Source of the DNA: Hydractinia symbiolongicarpus
Taxonomy: Eukaryota; Cnidaria; Hydrozoa; Anthoathecata; Hydractiniidae
Assembly (NCBI RefSeq): GCF_029227915.1
Contig: NC_079887.1
Coordinates: 11,038,001 to 11,102,000 of the forward strand
Length of the DNA stretch: 64,000 nt
Direction of reading: 5' to 3'
Part shown: piece by piece, positions 1-12,269 of the stretch
How the letters are laid out: each line of letters opens with the position of its first letter
Position numbering within the stretch: the stretch's first letter is position 1
The notes under the pieces: model-generated
Database searches by the model: none
What the model was told of the DNA's origin: nothing
The model's input: the letters and a program-made list of their open reading frames with translations, nothing else
Translations under genes and position numbers: made by a program

Positions 1-32
1 CGCATTCTCATTGGTTGAGTAAGTCTGTTGTA

Positions 33-97
33 CCAGGGCCTCGCACGCGTTTCATCCTCATATCAAAAAACGCTACAGGCCCTGGGTTCGAGGTTGG
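33..97 (+). repeat. tRNA-derived repeat fragment (SINE-like)
   Basis: A B-box-like stretch, CCCTGGGTTCGAGG, lies at about 81-94. An 8-bp inverted pair, CCAGGGCC (33-40) and GGCCCTGG (78-85), brackets it. This resembles the T-arm half of a tRNA-derived SINE cut by the window edge. No A box or tail was found, so the call is weak. Confidence 0.25.
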
Positions 98-120
98 TTT
101 ATTTGTTTATCGTTTGGTAA

Positions 121-2039
121 TAGTGCTGACTATAGTTCAAAATTTCTTTCTTTTCCAATCACAACAATAATTTGAATTGTCCTATTTGCTTGTAATTACA
201 TTGTGCGTGCGATTTATCTATCTTGATTCGTCAGTCAATAAAAGTAAAATTTTTCTTCTCCTATTGACTTTGGGTGCTTGGAAACTTACCAAAAAAAAAA
301 TAATCAAAAATTCACTGTCTGTTCTAATTTCTTTACTATCTTCGTATTCATGAGCCTTGCATTCCTAAACTTACTAACTTTTTTCATTACACTTGATGGC
401 TTTAGTTTTTTTTTGCCAAATTTTTTTTTTTTTTGGGAACTTTTTTCTAGGAGTTACCATATCAACTAGATGTGGTATCCCGTCAGAATATCATAGGCGT
501 ATAAAAGGTTTGGGGACAAGGTTGAAAACAACCTAATTGGTTAGTATTGCTATTAGCTGCTGAACATTTGTATTGTTTTAAATGGTAATATTATGAAGGA
601 TATCAACGTAGGAGATCAAACTACCTTCACGCATTAATCAATATTATTGGTTCTTACTGGTCAGCGGAAAAACACGTGATTTCTGAAAATCCAATATAGC
701 TGTTCATGTTTTGCAACACTACAGTCTTAGTACGTCGTGTTGAAAATCTGATGAGCAGCTTTTGTGAACTGCGCTTAAGTGGAGAGTAGACAAAGTTGTA
801 AATTTTTTTTCTGTTGCAAAAGCTTTTGCGTTTTCAAAACGTTGTACTTATTGTTACAATTTTAGTCGGTAGAACTTTAAAATGGGCTTTTTTTTGTCAC
901 CGTTTTTACTGTCGAGACTAGTGAAGCACGGACGGGTACCAGTCTAGTGGGACGTAAATTATTATTTTTTGAGTGTTGATAACAGAACTACCTTGTTAAA
1001 CGGTATGAAAGGTACAAAAACCAATTATTTTTACAAATAAATCATTTTGAATTATTATTTTATGTTCAGTTGGTTTCGCCAGCTTCACCAAGCTAGAACG
1101 GTTGTTTGTTATTTTTTTTTGTGATCTGAATTTTATGAAGCTCGATTAGCATTTGCTTACATGGAGTTTCAACAGGCTAAAATTCTTTTTTAAAAAGAAA
1201 ATTAATTATTAATTATTAATAACGTGATCACAATTAGAGAAAGAAAGCAAATACTCTCCCGTAAAGGCCTGTAATAAATCAGTATTACGCCGTAGAACTT
1301 CCTGCCGAAACGGCTGGTTATGTTTTAAAATATCTGCAAAGTATTTCTATGGAGTATGAAAAATTTCATAAAAGAGTCGAAAGACTATGTGTGCAGGTTT
1401 CAACTTCAACAAAAAATTTCTTTTTGTTGAACTTTCAGAAGGTTCATTTCTTTGCTGTCATGTTTGAATATTTCCTTTGTATGAGATCAAGTGACCATTT
1501 GCATTGTTTAGTTGAATGACATCTGCCGGCCAAAATCACCAAGAACGTTAGGGCACAAACCCCCAATTTAATGTATTTTGTTTATTAGCCAGGGCTTTCA
1601 TAAAAGCAAAACTTCGCACACGTTATTTTGCTTTATAGAGATTTTATTTACGAAAACATATTGCTAAGTTACAGCAATTCTACGAGATGTAATAACAATA
1701 ACTTGCATCGGTTTATTTCCTAGCCCCCGCAAAGAACCTGCCCCTCGGGTAAACGAAAATTTTTGCGCATTATGCGGTTCTGTTTGGGATCTATAAATTC
1801 CAGTGCTGAACAATTTTTAAGGTTTTTACTATTTTCGTAGGGGTATACTTTCTCATTGTTATAAAAATGTTAAAAGCCTATAAATAAACTTTTAATAAAT
1901 TTTCAAGCTCTTCTCTACATGAATGAAGTAAAAACACCAGGAACCATCAGATGAACCACAACAAATAATTCTGTATAAGTGCACCGTTGGGCGTCGCATT
2001 GTTTCGCCTTATTGATCAACTGTGAAGTTAATGCTGAAG
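121..2039. other. Intergenic, no gene seen
   Basis: AT-rich sequence with many homopolymer runs. No open frame with coding character and no clear transposon termini. A short AATTATTAATTATTAAT stretch near 1200 is simple sequence. Confidence 0.5.
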
Positions 2040-2045
2040 TATAAA
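2040..2045 (+). promoter_or_regulatory. Candidate TATA box of the CAP gene
   Basis: TATAAA lies 66 bases upstream of the CAP start codon, a workable spacing for a short 5' leader. Position is the only support. Confidence 0.3.
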
Positions 2046-2105
2046 TCAAAACAAAAACAAACATGTTTTGTTAATAAAGGTCTTTAACGTTATTTTCGCT
2101 AGAAA

Positions 2106-4357
2106 ATGTCTCGTCTGGTGTTCTGTCTCACTATCTATGTAATTTGTAATCTATCAGATACACGTGTTAGTTGTTATGAAAATGTTACATCTACATCAGT
2201 GGAAGGTATTTTTCACTTTGTATTTCAATACACCCTTCGTATTTCAATACACACTTCGTATTTCAATACACGTAAATTCAGCACAATTGTACTTAATTCA
2301 GACAAAGGTAAAGAAGGTGAAGAAGAGCGCTACGCGATCAAAAAAAAAAAAGCCGGGAATTTTACTTTTAATAATCACACAGTAAAAGCTAAGCAAGGTA
2401 GTGATATGTCTGAACTTTTCCTACAAAAAAAGTTTTATATTTATTTTCTTATATAATATTTGCTAATGAAAAATATTCTGCACTGTGTTTTAAACAGACT
2501 TAACCTAGCCTGCGATTTAACAAATTAACCTCTTTACACTGTTTGTTGATTTTAAGTACTTGATAGAAAAATATAAGATGAGAGGATATTGCATAACTTC
2601 TCTGAAACTGTACTAAGAACATTTCAACAATGCTTTACACTGTATTGTAACTGATTCGCGCCGAAGAACATAACTTTACATGGTTTGTACAGGAGAAACA
2701 TTGGTAACAAATGTGTGTATAAATTTTATACGTATCTGAATTTTTATGCCTGTACAAATACGCTTAAATAATAAAATAAATAGGTTGCTCCTGGTGTTTA
2801 GACTCTACCCTAGTTTAACTCTCAATTGTTTCTCTCTTAGGTGCAAGCTTATACGCTCACAACTTTCTTCGGGCATTGCACGGTGTATTGCCTGTAAAAT
2901 GGAACAAGACATTGGCTAAAGGTGCAGAATCATGGGCAAGGGTATTGGCGAATAAATCGAAGCTCATGTTGTCAAACTATAGTGAATATTTTTCTGAGAA
3001 TGTTTATGCATTGCGTGGAACAGATGAACCACAATCAGCTTATATTGCTACTCATAGATGGTAGAAAGTTTTTCATTTCTTTTTGCTAAAATTGCGCAAA
3101 AACTATAAGCTAGTCGAAAAGGTCCATGGAAAAATTCACTTAGGCTGCAGAACAATGGAAAAGATCCGTCATTTGAATTTTGATGACGTCAGCAATGAAC
3201 CATCGATACGCAAAATTTTAAGAATTAATTTGGCGTGACATTTACTGCGTAGAAAATGCATTTTATTACTTGCTTTTTACGAACGCAAAATATATTGGAA
3301 CTTAAATGTTTTTGATGACGTCATCAACCCTTATGTTCCGAAACAGGTAGACTGACCCAGATTTAGGGAACCGAAAACATTAATTTGCATTTCTCCATGA
3401 AATAATAGTTTTCTTTTATGATACTTACTACTTATTTTACCTCCCCACAGGTACAGTGAGATCAAAAACTATCCTTTCGACGATCACAACATTACCAAAG
3501 AAAATTATCTCTCCTCAGCCTTCTCAGCATTAATATGGGACGATGTTAAACAGCTTGGCATTGGTGTATCACATCATATTGGAACAAGGGAGTCGTATGT
3601 AGTGGCACGCTATTCACCAAAACCCAACATTGGAAATTTTAGCGCACATGTGAAACCGCCTCTCAAATTTAAAAGTAGGTCACATAATTTTTTTTTTTTA
3701 CATAGCTTAATAAACAAATTGTCATTTTTATTCTGTTCGCTTCATTTAAGTTTTAGTAGTAATTTTTTTTAATTAATTAACGAAAAATTTCACCTTTTGC
3801 ACTATGTTTAAGAGTTTTAAATATACTGCAAGAATATATTTGTATAACAACAAGAAACTTACTATGTGGAAACTCAATACAATTTACTCTAATGCTATAA
3901 AGTAGCAGCTCTTCTTAACCCAGAGGGCAACTTAGCAGAAAAGTGTCTGTAAAGAAGACTCCTGTTTAACCTATTAGGCCTATTAAATTTGGGGAAGAGG
4001 CATAATAACCGCAGCATATTTAATGGGATATAACTTTTTTTTAAGGGCTAATATTCCTTTCCCCTCCGTAACCTTTCTTAACTTTTATCTGGTATTACGG
4101 GAAATCAAATTTTTTTTTAGAAAAGACATTTTGTTTGAAGGGGTAAATCGGTGTTAAAACTTTTAAGCTAATAATAAGCAGTCAAGTTACTAAGCATAGA
4201 AGATATATTACAAATGTATTTGTATACATATACATGTAGAGGAATACTTGGAAGTTTTTACATTTTTTTTGCAGAAGATAAAAAGATTGTTATACCACCG
4301 CTAGAAGATTTAATAAAACCAACTGATCCCGAAGCAAAGAAGAGCTTATATTTGTAA
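2106..4357 (+). CDS. Secreted CAP-domain protein, four exons
   Basis: CAP/SCP superfamily (PR-1, antigen 5, GAPR-1 type). Exons by splice sites and phase: 2106-2205, 2841-3060, 3451-3674, 4275-4357. Donors start GTATTT, GTAGAA and GTAGGT; acceptors are CTCTTAG, CCCACAG and TTTGCAG. The phases match across all three introns and the joined frame is 627 nt (208 residues). A hydrophobic N-terminus (MSRLVFCLTIYVICNL) is a likely signal peptide. Family marks are YAHNFLRALHG near the start of the domain, SENVYAL, and LGIGV followed by YVVARYSPKPNIG. The histidine usual in the H-F-T-Q-V-W motif is replaced: the frame reads FSALIWDD. Exon 4 could instead splice on, since TTTGTAAGT at its end is a good donor, so the C-terminus is less sure. 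CAP proteins have varied roles and none can be assigned here. Confidence 0.8.
2217..2271 (+). repeat. Intronic short tandem repeat (about 18-19 bp, three copies)
   Basis: Three copies of a unit GTATTTCAATACAC plus a short linker (CTTC) stand in tandem just inside intron 1 of the CAP gene, directly after the splice donor. Each unit holds the near-palindrome GTATTTCAATAC. Confidence 0.7.
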
Positions 4358-5793
4358 GTCTGTGATGTATACATTAGGTGTACACCGCCATTGCCTGCCC
4401 AATTTCCCTTACATAGGATGGGTTGACCCGTAGCTGTAGCTGTCGCAAAGACACTTGCTAAACATGCCTGCGCTGTCGTCGGAACCACAGACCTTGCGAT
4501 TACAAAGCGAACTCTATAACCACAAGACGCCACATTCACATTCATATTCAAAAAGACCCTCTTTTTACACTCTTTAGAATTTCTGCTAATGAGCATGTTA
4601 ATTTGATGAGCATCTCAGTGATGTTTACCTTGTGTGTGTAATGATTGTTTTATGTCTAGATAGTTCAGCATCTGTTTCCCAAGAAAGTCTCAATATAATT
4701 TGATTTGAGCGATCAACTAGCTAAGCATTTTTGGCAACTCTAAAAGCAACTTTGTCTACAGTGCTGAAACAAGAGCAGATCGAACTACAAAGTAATCCTT
4801 TGTATCCTGGTGTATTCCTGACAAATTTTCAATACACATATACTTGGATATTTGGTAACTGAAACTTTACAGAAAAGCTGACTAAAGAGCGATGCTTAGT
4901 GGCAAGTAAAAATTTTCATTACGGCTCGATTCCATCTGATTGCATTTTCCGCTTTAACACAAAAAGCTCACCAGAGTTTTGTTTGCGGGTGCGCAGTTTT
5001 TGTTCCAATGCGCACGCGCTAACAACAAAACCTTTTGCACATTTGGCGCTATACCTGAAATGTAGTAAGATGGAAACGAGTCCATACCTTTTTACTCAAG
5101 CTTCCCCTTTGTGTTCGTGAAACATTAGCTTGGTGCATGCTTTTGCTATGTTTTTGAACATTTTTGATTTTTAAGGGCTGAAGTACTATAATTTTCATGA
5201 ATTAAATGCTAAAAAGAATTTTTTTTTTACATTTAGTCATCAGGAAGTCTTTATTAATGATTTCGAATACCTAATAAACTAAAAAAACAGAATGATAACA
5301 CTTGGTATAAAGACAATTCAATGCACTAGCGCATGCGCGAAAAATATGTGTGCCTCGCTGAGCCAGGTTGTCTGTGTGTTCATTTCGGTAATTTTTAATA
5401 TAATATTTCTCTCCATAGACTGTTCGAAATTGAACAAGAATGGCAGCTTTAAGACAAAGTTCAGTTATCGCAACTGGAAATGCATTACGGAAAGACATTT
5501 AAATAGACTTTATTTTATGATCTGCTACAATGGATTGAAAACACTTACACAACAGTTACTCAAAACTTTGTAATTTAATAATTGATTAGTATAACCTTCC
5601 AACATTACACACTTTTTATATAAACTACGCAACGTCTGATCTCCCAAAGGAGCAACTGACCAGCATCAAACCTACCTGATATGGACAAATAATAATAACT
5701 AGTCATCAACCAACATATACCGCATTTCGTGTGTCTCGCTACTTGAGGTAATATTTTGCACAGAGACAGACAGAATACGCTATTGTTATAGAG
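4358..5793. other. Intergenic, no gene seen
   Basis: Downstream of the CAP gene. The open frames here lack coding character and family resemblance. A short stretch at 4380-4540 is less AT-rich than its surroundings, without recognisable content. Confidence 0.45.
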
Positions 5794-6760
5794 ACTAGTT
5801 GTTAGCCCGTGGAAAAATCCTCATATTCGCCCGTTCTTTAGGTTAACCCTTCGCAACAAAGTGGAAAAAAATATATTAAATTTGATATTCGTGTTTCCGC
5901 AGCACGTCTTTCTAACCCAGCGGGGGGGAGGGGGTGGTCTGCGCAGAAACAGACGAAATACGACTATAATTGAGACTAATCGGCTATCTAACGCATTTCG
6001 TGTTTTCGTAACACGACGTTTTTCTCGCGGACAGACATACGAAACGCCTGGTTATACCACAAGTAACTGTGCGGTCTGCCTTTAAACGCCCAGCAAACTG
6101 TGTTAAACAGTCAGGTGGAGCGCTTTAGTACAGGTATGCAGTATGTTGTGAATCGAGTTGTTACCCCTTCCAAGCGAAAACAATTGGTCAATATTATTTT
6201 ATTGTGCAAAACAAGTGTCAGTAAACGTTAACAAATTAATCGTGACACCGGACTAAGCGCTTAGTACAAGTAAACCGTGTCGCATATGCGTTCAGGCTTA
6301 ATACGCTTTACAAAAAAACTGTATTGCAGCTTTGGTTTACAAAACACAGGATAAATTCGTTATAATGCTGGGTTAAGCCACAAGTAACTGTGTTACTTGG
6401 CGTTGGTCGCCTGGATGAGTGATTAATAAGAACCGTCAACTGCGCCCCACATTCAGGTAAAGTGCTTTAGCCATATAGCTATACAGTATGCAGTAAATCA
6501 AGTGAAGTGCACAAAACTTTATGGTGTTTCCGGTGTAATATATTTTTACAAGAATAACTTTTAAAACTTAACTGAAATAAAAACACAGGTTACAATTCGT
6601 TGTTACTCCGTCACAGCAAAAACAGCTGGCCAACATTTTTATTTTTTGGAGAATGTTCCGGGTGAATATTACTCCGAGCGGAGCGCTTACTACAAGTAAA
6701 CTGTGTCGTACATGAGTATAGGCAAGACACCATTTTTATTTCATGAAATTGCGTTTTGTT
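5794..6760 (-). mobile_element. Helitron-like composite, inverted copy
   Basis: Read on the minus strand, the low-coordinate end is the terminus CCACGGGCTAACAACTAG, close to the ends at 29845 and 59104. Inward from it lie sequences that match, in reverse, the repeat units at 58342-60540: the CAGTCAGGTGGAGCGCTTTA block (about 6109), CATACTGTATAGC-like blocks and four spaced copies of a GCGCTTAGTAC-type core (about 6120, 6255, 6470, 6685). No coding capacity. The outer end is not defined; 6760 marks where resemblance fades. Confidence 0.5.
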
Positions 6761-7737
6761 ATCCTGTTCAGTTATAAAAAATACTCAGAAATTTTACTTT
6801 GCAGCATGACTTTTTATAACAGTAATAAAAGTGGTAGCTGCCTAACTGCATTAAGAATAAGAATTGTGTTGCAGCCAAACAGTGCATTTCACTTTTTATC
6901 CAGAGGTAGCTAAGGAGCTAGCTAGATAGACACAATTTCAACATAAAAATAAATGATATTGGCTAGCATAAAAAGCTGTTATACCAGACTGAATAGTAAT
7001 AACTAAGGCTTCTTAGCAAAAAATCCTAAAATTGGCGCGTTTAAGATCTGTGCATGACTGAAAAACGTAACATTATATTCATCTTAACATTTAAAAACAA
7101 ACTGAAAACAAATCGCTTGAGAATTTCCGTCATCAGCAGAGATAATAGTTGCGGAAGTAAATTCTGTCATATACAGCGTGAAAAGCGGTGCATGTTATCT
7201 GCAACTAAAGTTTAAAAAATTTAAAAATAACCAAAAAACAAAGTAAGCCCAGCATAAATATCTGTCGTTCTAAGGACGAAATTGATTTTGAAGTAGCCCA
7301 AGGCTTTGTAAACATGTGTTAAAAAAAGTTTAAGCCTGACTGCGTCATGATCAATGAAACACACATTAACGAGGGTTTCGACATCAAAGGTGTTTAAAAC
7401 ATTCTCATGGATATGGATATTCTAAAATCACGCGATTTTTTCTATTGTATACAAAAATTAAAATCCAATGTGGAAAAAAAAATGCAAATATTATTCGGCA
7501 AAGGGCCGCGCTGGAGGAAACTGCGTTTTAGTGTAAATTTTTCTTAATCACCTGACAATGGTGGGCGACATTTTTAGCTTTGGCTAAGATGAAACCGCTT
7601 ATTTGGATAACATGGAGCACGCGGTAACTTGCTTTTTATACCAATCAACAGAAAAATTCATAAAAGGCCTTGGGCACTTTGTGCTCTACGTTCCATTTAA
7701 GTTGTAGCAAATTCGACATACTGTTTCATTTAATATG
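6761..7737. other. Intergenic, no gene seen
   Basis: AT-rich flank between the Helitron-like repeat and the P element. A GAGCTAGCTAG cluster near 6915 is like others at 36190, 47275 and 57830. No open frame of interest. Confidence 0.45.
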
Positions 7738-7745
7738 GTTAAAAC

Positions 7746-7768
7746 CATAGTCATAAGAAAAAGAGATA
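7746..7768 (+). repeat. Left terminal inverted repeat of the P element
   Basis: Identical in reverse complement to 14211-14233 over 23 bases, and bordered outside by TTAAAAC. It begins with CA, as P-element ends do. Confidence 0.92.
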
Positions 7769-7942
7769 GTCTGGAAAAGAGAGCGCTATAACAATAGAAG
7801 CATTGTTTTGATCCTTTTGTGGCCGTAATTAAACTAGAACCCAGTTTTCTACAGGCACGGTAAATTAGAAATGGCGGTTTTTCTGGTTCAGATTACTCTT
7901 TTTTGTTGTAAACAAAGAATTTAATTTGATTTTTTTATTGAT

Positions 7943-10628
7943 ATGCCTGGAGATAATTGTTCAATATTTGGCTGTACAGTATCACGAAGAGCTAAGTACA
8001 AGGGAATAGCTATTTTTAAAGTCCCAACTAGTGATAATACGTTCGATTCCCAGTGGAGGAAAAAAATGATAGCTATTGTCACCAAAGATCGTGTGGTTGA
8101 TAAAGCACTTCGTGACAGAATAGCAAATAAAAGGATCTTCATTTGTCAACGGCACTTTAATGAAGATCAATATTATCGTCATGAGAGCAGAGTTACATTA
8201 AATCCTGGTGAATTGCCTTGCCTCAATTTACCCATCAAAAGCATTCCTTCTTCTTCAACCATAACAAAACCAAGGGAATCATCACAGTCAACTTTATTAA
8301 AGAGAGCTCAACATCCACCTCCAGAAATTAAAACACCTGAATATTTTGAATGTTATCAATCATTTTCTGAATTTTCTTCCCGTATTCAAAATCTCAGACG
8401 AGTGGCAATATAATTATTCAGAGAACAGTGTTCAATTTTATTGCAATGATGATCTTCATATGGTACCAAAGTATGAGATTTATGTTGATACAAGTCTTCA
8501 GTTTAATGTCCGTGTGCTACTATGGAGTCTTCCTAAACAACATCAAATTTATAATATCTATGACCACTCAGTTAAAAATATCACAATTTCTAATTTGATT
8601 AGATACATTTCGGGTTTCTTTGTTTGTCCTGGTTTGCCAAGATCATTTTCTGGTAGTTGCATTGAACATACTGCACCTAAAAAATTTAACCCAACAATAG
8701 ACATATTACCAAATCCTCTTTCTCAAACGAAATGGCATCGACCACCTTCCTGCCAATTATTAATTAACACTAAAGACAAATGTAAACCGTGTTTGAAAGC
8801 TGAATCTAGGGAAAAACTTAGTCTTCAAAGAAAACAAGACAATTTATCCACACCGGCTCATGATAAAGCTCCTGTTTCCTTAACATCTCCTGGTCGTATA
8901 AAATTGAAACTTCAAAGTTATAGAATTGAGAACAAACAGTTAAAAGCTGACAAATTAAAGATGATGGAAGAAATCGTACAAAAGGCAGTACCTGTTGATG
9001 ATAGTTTGAGCAAAGATATGATGAATATCATGTCAAATGCAGATTACGAAAAGATGCCTGAATTTATGCAATTCTTTTGGAGTGAACAACAAAAATATCT
9101 TTCTTCATTAAAGACAGCTGTTAGATATCATCCTATGATTATCCGGTATTGTTTGGGTTTAGCTGCAAAATCGCCTTCGTTTTATGATGAAATTCGTTAT
9201 GACGAGAAAACAAAAGCTGGTTTCGTTATTTTGCCCAGTCGTCGCCGATTAAGGGACTACAAAAACTATATACGACCACAACAAGGATTTAATAAAGATG
9301 TCATCTTAGAATTAAAAAAAATAGTGGAGAATTTTTCAGACATAGAACGATATGGTATTGTGTTAATGGATGAAATAAAAATACAAGAGAAATTAGTTTG
9401 GGATAAGCACACCGGTGACTTAATTGGATATGTGGACTTAGGTGATATGGAACTTAATTTGGCATCCCTTCAAAAATCTGATGACATTGCATCACACATG
9501 CTGGTCTTTTTAATTTGAAGTATTGTTAACCCCTTAAAATTCTCCCTTGCCAACTTTGCAACCACAAATGCTACGTCTGTTCAGTTATTTACATTATTTT
9601 GGAAAGCTGTTGGCATATTGGAGGATAATTGTGGAATTAAAGTGGTCGGTGTTACAAGTGATGGCGCTTCTCCAAACCGCAGTATGTATCGGATGCATTT
9701 TAATATGACAAGAGTGGAAGATGTCAATGGAGACGTTGATGTAACCTATCGTACACTTAATGTGATGGCAACTGAAAAGAGATATATTTACTTCATATCC
9801 GACCCACCACATCTGATTAAAACTGCCAGAAACTGCTTAGCTAATTCAATGGCTGGAAGGTGCACAAGAAGTATGTGGAACAATGGTAAATATCTGACAT
9901 GGAATCACATATCAAAGCTTTTTTTTGACGATTTGGACTGTGGTCTCCACCTTGTTCCCAAAATCACAAATAACCATATTAAACTCACACCCTTTTCTGT
10001 GATGAATGTCCGACTAGCTGCACAGGTGTTAAGTGAATCAGTTTTTCATGCACTCCAAACATATGGACCACCAGAAGCAGAAGCTACTGCCACGTTTTGT
10101 ATGATGATGGACAAGTTCTTTGATTGTTTGAACATCAGAAATACAAAAGAAGGCATCACTAAAGCAAAATCGTTTCTAAAACCATTCGAATCACAAGATG
10201 ACGAGCGCTTTACATGGCTACTTAAAACATTTCTAAAATATTTTTCTGATTGGAAGGACTCAATTGCCACAAGACCTGGAAATTTCACTGATAATGCCAA
10301 ATCTAACATGTTCATCTCATGGCAAACATATGAAGGTATTAAAATCACAACATATTCATCGATCGAGCTTATTAAAAATCTATTGTCACATGGTGTACCA
10401 TATGTTCTTACAGAGCGCTTTTGCCAAGATCCACTGGAAAATTATTTCGGAAGACAACGATTAATGGGGCATAGAAAAGACAATCCTACTGTTAGAGATT
10501 TTGGATACAACAATAACACGATTTGTACACAAAAAATATTCAGACCAATAGCTGGTAATTGTATTGACAACGAAGCATTTGCCAAAATTGATGTCGAGTC
10601 TATGCCATGTCGTAAAAAAAAGAAATAA
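7943..10628 (+). pseudogene. THAP-domain P-element transposase, one frameshift and one stop
   Basis: P/THAP9-type transposase, which cuts and rejoins its element through an RNase-H-like DDE site. A THAP zinc domain spans residues 1-90: C-x4-C at the start, CQRH (C-x2-H) near residue 70, and NPGELPCLNLP. Catalytic-site candidates are the D of IVLMDEI (about 9368), D of SDGASPN, D of SDPPHLIK (about 9800) and E of QDPLENYFGRQR (about 10437). The frame breaks twice: about one extra base near 8395-8400 (frames 7943 and 8346 join there), and an in-frame TGA at 9516-9518 where an arginine codon would fit. After the catalytic glutamate only about 65 residues remain, against roughly 220 in the fly P transposase, so the usual C-terminal domain is missing; see 11049-12230. 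No introns are apparent. Confidence 0.88.
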
Positions 10629-11048
10629 TGAAGAAAATGATTAAGGCGCCGAGTCATCAACAAATCAAAGAAGAAGCAGCACACAAAAAACGGTTATTTT
10701 TATAGCCACACATCTTAAAAAACATTATTACTGGCTTCACCTTACTCTGTTTTTATGGTTCTGATGGTGAGTATGATTAGAAAATTCTGTGGGCCAGTAT
10801 TCACAAATATAAGTTCCACATAAATTTTTGAGTCCCAATGGGCAAATATTTATCCAGCATTATTCTGAAGGTAGTATTTTGCAGCACACAATAAACTGAA
10901 TGTGTATGAAATCATTTTCTGTAAGTTCCATACAAAAATACTTACTTTTAAAGGTTGAATATTTCCGTGTACTTCTCGTTCTTTCCAAAATAATGTTTGT
11001 AGCTATAAAAATAGCTGTTTTAACAAGTTTATAGTCTGTTGTTCAAGA
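10629..11048. other. Spacer between convergent P-element genes
   Basis: AT-rich and non-coding, between the stop codons of the two convergent genes. It would hold both 3' ends; TACAAAAATACTTACTTTTA-like sequence is present but no clear AATAAA pair was assigned. No terminal repeat occurs here, which supports one element spanning both genes. Confidence 0.5.
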
Positions 11049-12230
11049 CTAATGTCCATGATCCAAAGTGCTTGATGCTTTTTTTACTTCAGTTCGCAAC
11101 GATCGTGATTTTTTAGCCTTTGATTTAACATTGTGCCGTTGACATTTATCCTTCACAAGTGAATATACACGAACACGAATATACAACATGATAAGATGTT
11201 CCAGTAAATTCAAAGCTATCTCTTTACTAACTTCTTCAGTTGAAGCATTTTTTAATTTGTTGTAATTGCATAAAATTCTTGCATTATTCATGAGATATGA
11301 TACCATTTTTTTACTGTCAATACTTCTATGCGTGGTGCTAGACTCTTGGCGGAAATGGGATTCAACTATGGAAAAAATTTCAAAAACTTCTGATGTTACT
11401 GTCCATAAGCCGCCTCGGTCTTTAATGCGAACTAGTGTATTGATTTCGGTATCGTGTTCCTGGTCAGTTGATTTACCAGCAATAAGTAGATGTATGCTTT
11501 GCAGATTCAAGATACTACGACTTTGTTTCGATCTACGTATACGTCTGTAAAGTGTTCCAAAAACATATCCTGCAAGATATTTAATAATTTGCTTTTCCTT
11601 TGGTGAAAAATTTGTACCTGGAGATACATTTGCAATATCACCATTAACAACTGAACCTGTTAGGTGGGCAAGTACATAGTTCGCTAACTCAAATCCTAGG
11701 ATAACTGATGCTCTTTTTGATAAGTTTTTGAAAACAATATTCTCGGAAACACATTTGTAAAAAGAGGCATAAAATTTTTTGCTATTGTTTTTAAAACTGG
11801 CTACAACATCTTTAATAAATTCAAAGGTGTATCTAGCATCATCTAGTGCTGGGTTTTGAAACATCAAAAACCCCTTTCTCGTTTCTTCACTATAGCACTC
11901 ATCTAGAGCTAGCTTGGAAGCACATTCTCCGATGTATTTCTTCAAGTATAGAGGGTGTAATTTATTTTCAGGCTTTTGGTGATGAGGTTCAGCCACAGAA
12001 GTAGGGCCATGCTTGCTATTTTTATGTCTGATTAAACCTCTTGATGTCTTGCATATTTTTTCGCACTGATCACATTTAAAACCCTCTTCTATGGAATCAG
12101 CAACAACCTCATCAACAATATCTGTTACAGGAACAGATAATTCTTTATCTTCCTCTAAAAGGTTGTCTTCGATAGCTGCAAGAATAGCATCGAAGTCATC
12201 ACCATAAATAAAAGCGTCCGCTTCAGCCAT
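11049..12230 (-). CDS. C2H2 zinc-finger protein with a P-transposase-like C-terminal domain (ORF2 of the element)
   Basis: Intact 393-residue frame from the ATG at 12228-12230 (an upstream TTG adds three residues and is not preferred). The N-terminus is acidic. One C2H2 finger follows: C53, C56, H69, H74 (C-x2-C-x12-H-x4-H). The middle part has no motif I recognise. The C-terminal half has KYLAGYVFGTLYRRIRR, IKDRGGLWTVTSEV and IVESHFR. From memory these resemble the GYV...GGL-PS block that normally follows the catalytic glutamate in P/THAP9 transposases. A basic tail with KSRSLRTEVKK ends the protein. It lies inside the P-element termini, convergent to a transposase that lacks this block. Likely role: DNA-binding partner or split-off C-terminal domain of the transposase (inference). 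Confidence 0.7.
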   Translation of the reverse strand: MAEADAFIYGDDFDAILAAIEDNLLEEDKELSVPVTDIVDEVVADSIEEGFKCDQCEKICKTSRGLIRHKNSKHGPTSVAEPHHQKPENKLHPLYLKKYIGECASKLALDECYSEETRKGFLMFQNPALDDARYTFEFIKDVVASFKNNSKKFYASFYKCVSENIVFKNLSKRASVILGFELANYVLAHLTGSVVNGDIANVSPGTNFSPKEKQIIKYLAGYVFGTLYRRIRRSKQSRSILNLQSIHLLIAGKSTDQEHDTEINTLVRIKDRGGLWTVTSEVFEIFSIVESHFRQESSTTHRSIDSKKMVSYLMNNARILCNYNKLKNASTEEVSKEIALNLLEHLIMLYIRVRVYSLVKDKCQRHNVKSKAKKSRSLRTEVKKASSTLDHGH

Positions 12231-12269
12231 CTTGTTCAAAATACGTCCCTGGTTGCTCCGGCCACCCCA

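Noticed and set aside
4258-4596. Minus-strand 112-codon frame overlapping the last CAP exon
   Set aside because: Antisense to a splice-consistent exon, with no motif or family resemblance.
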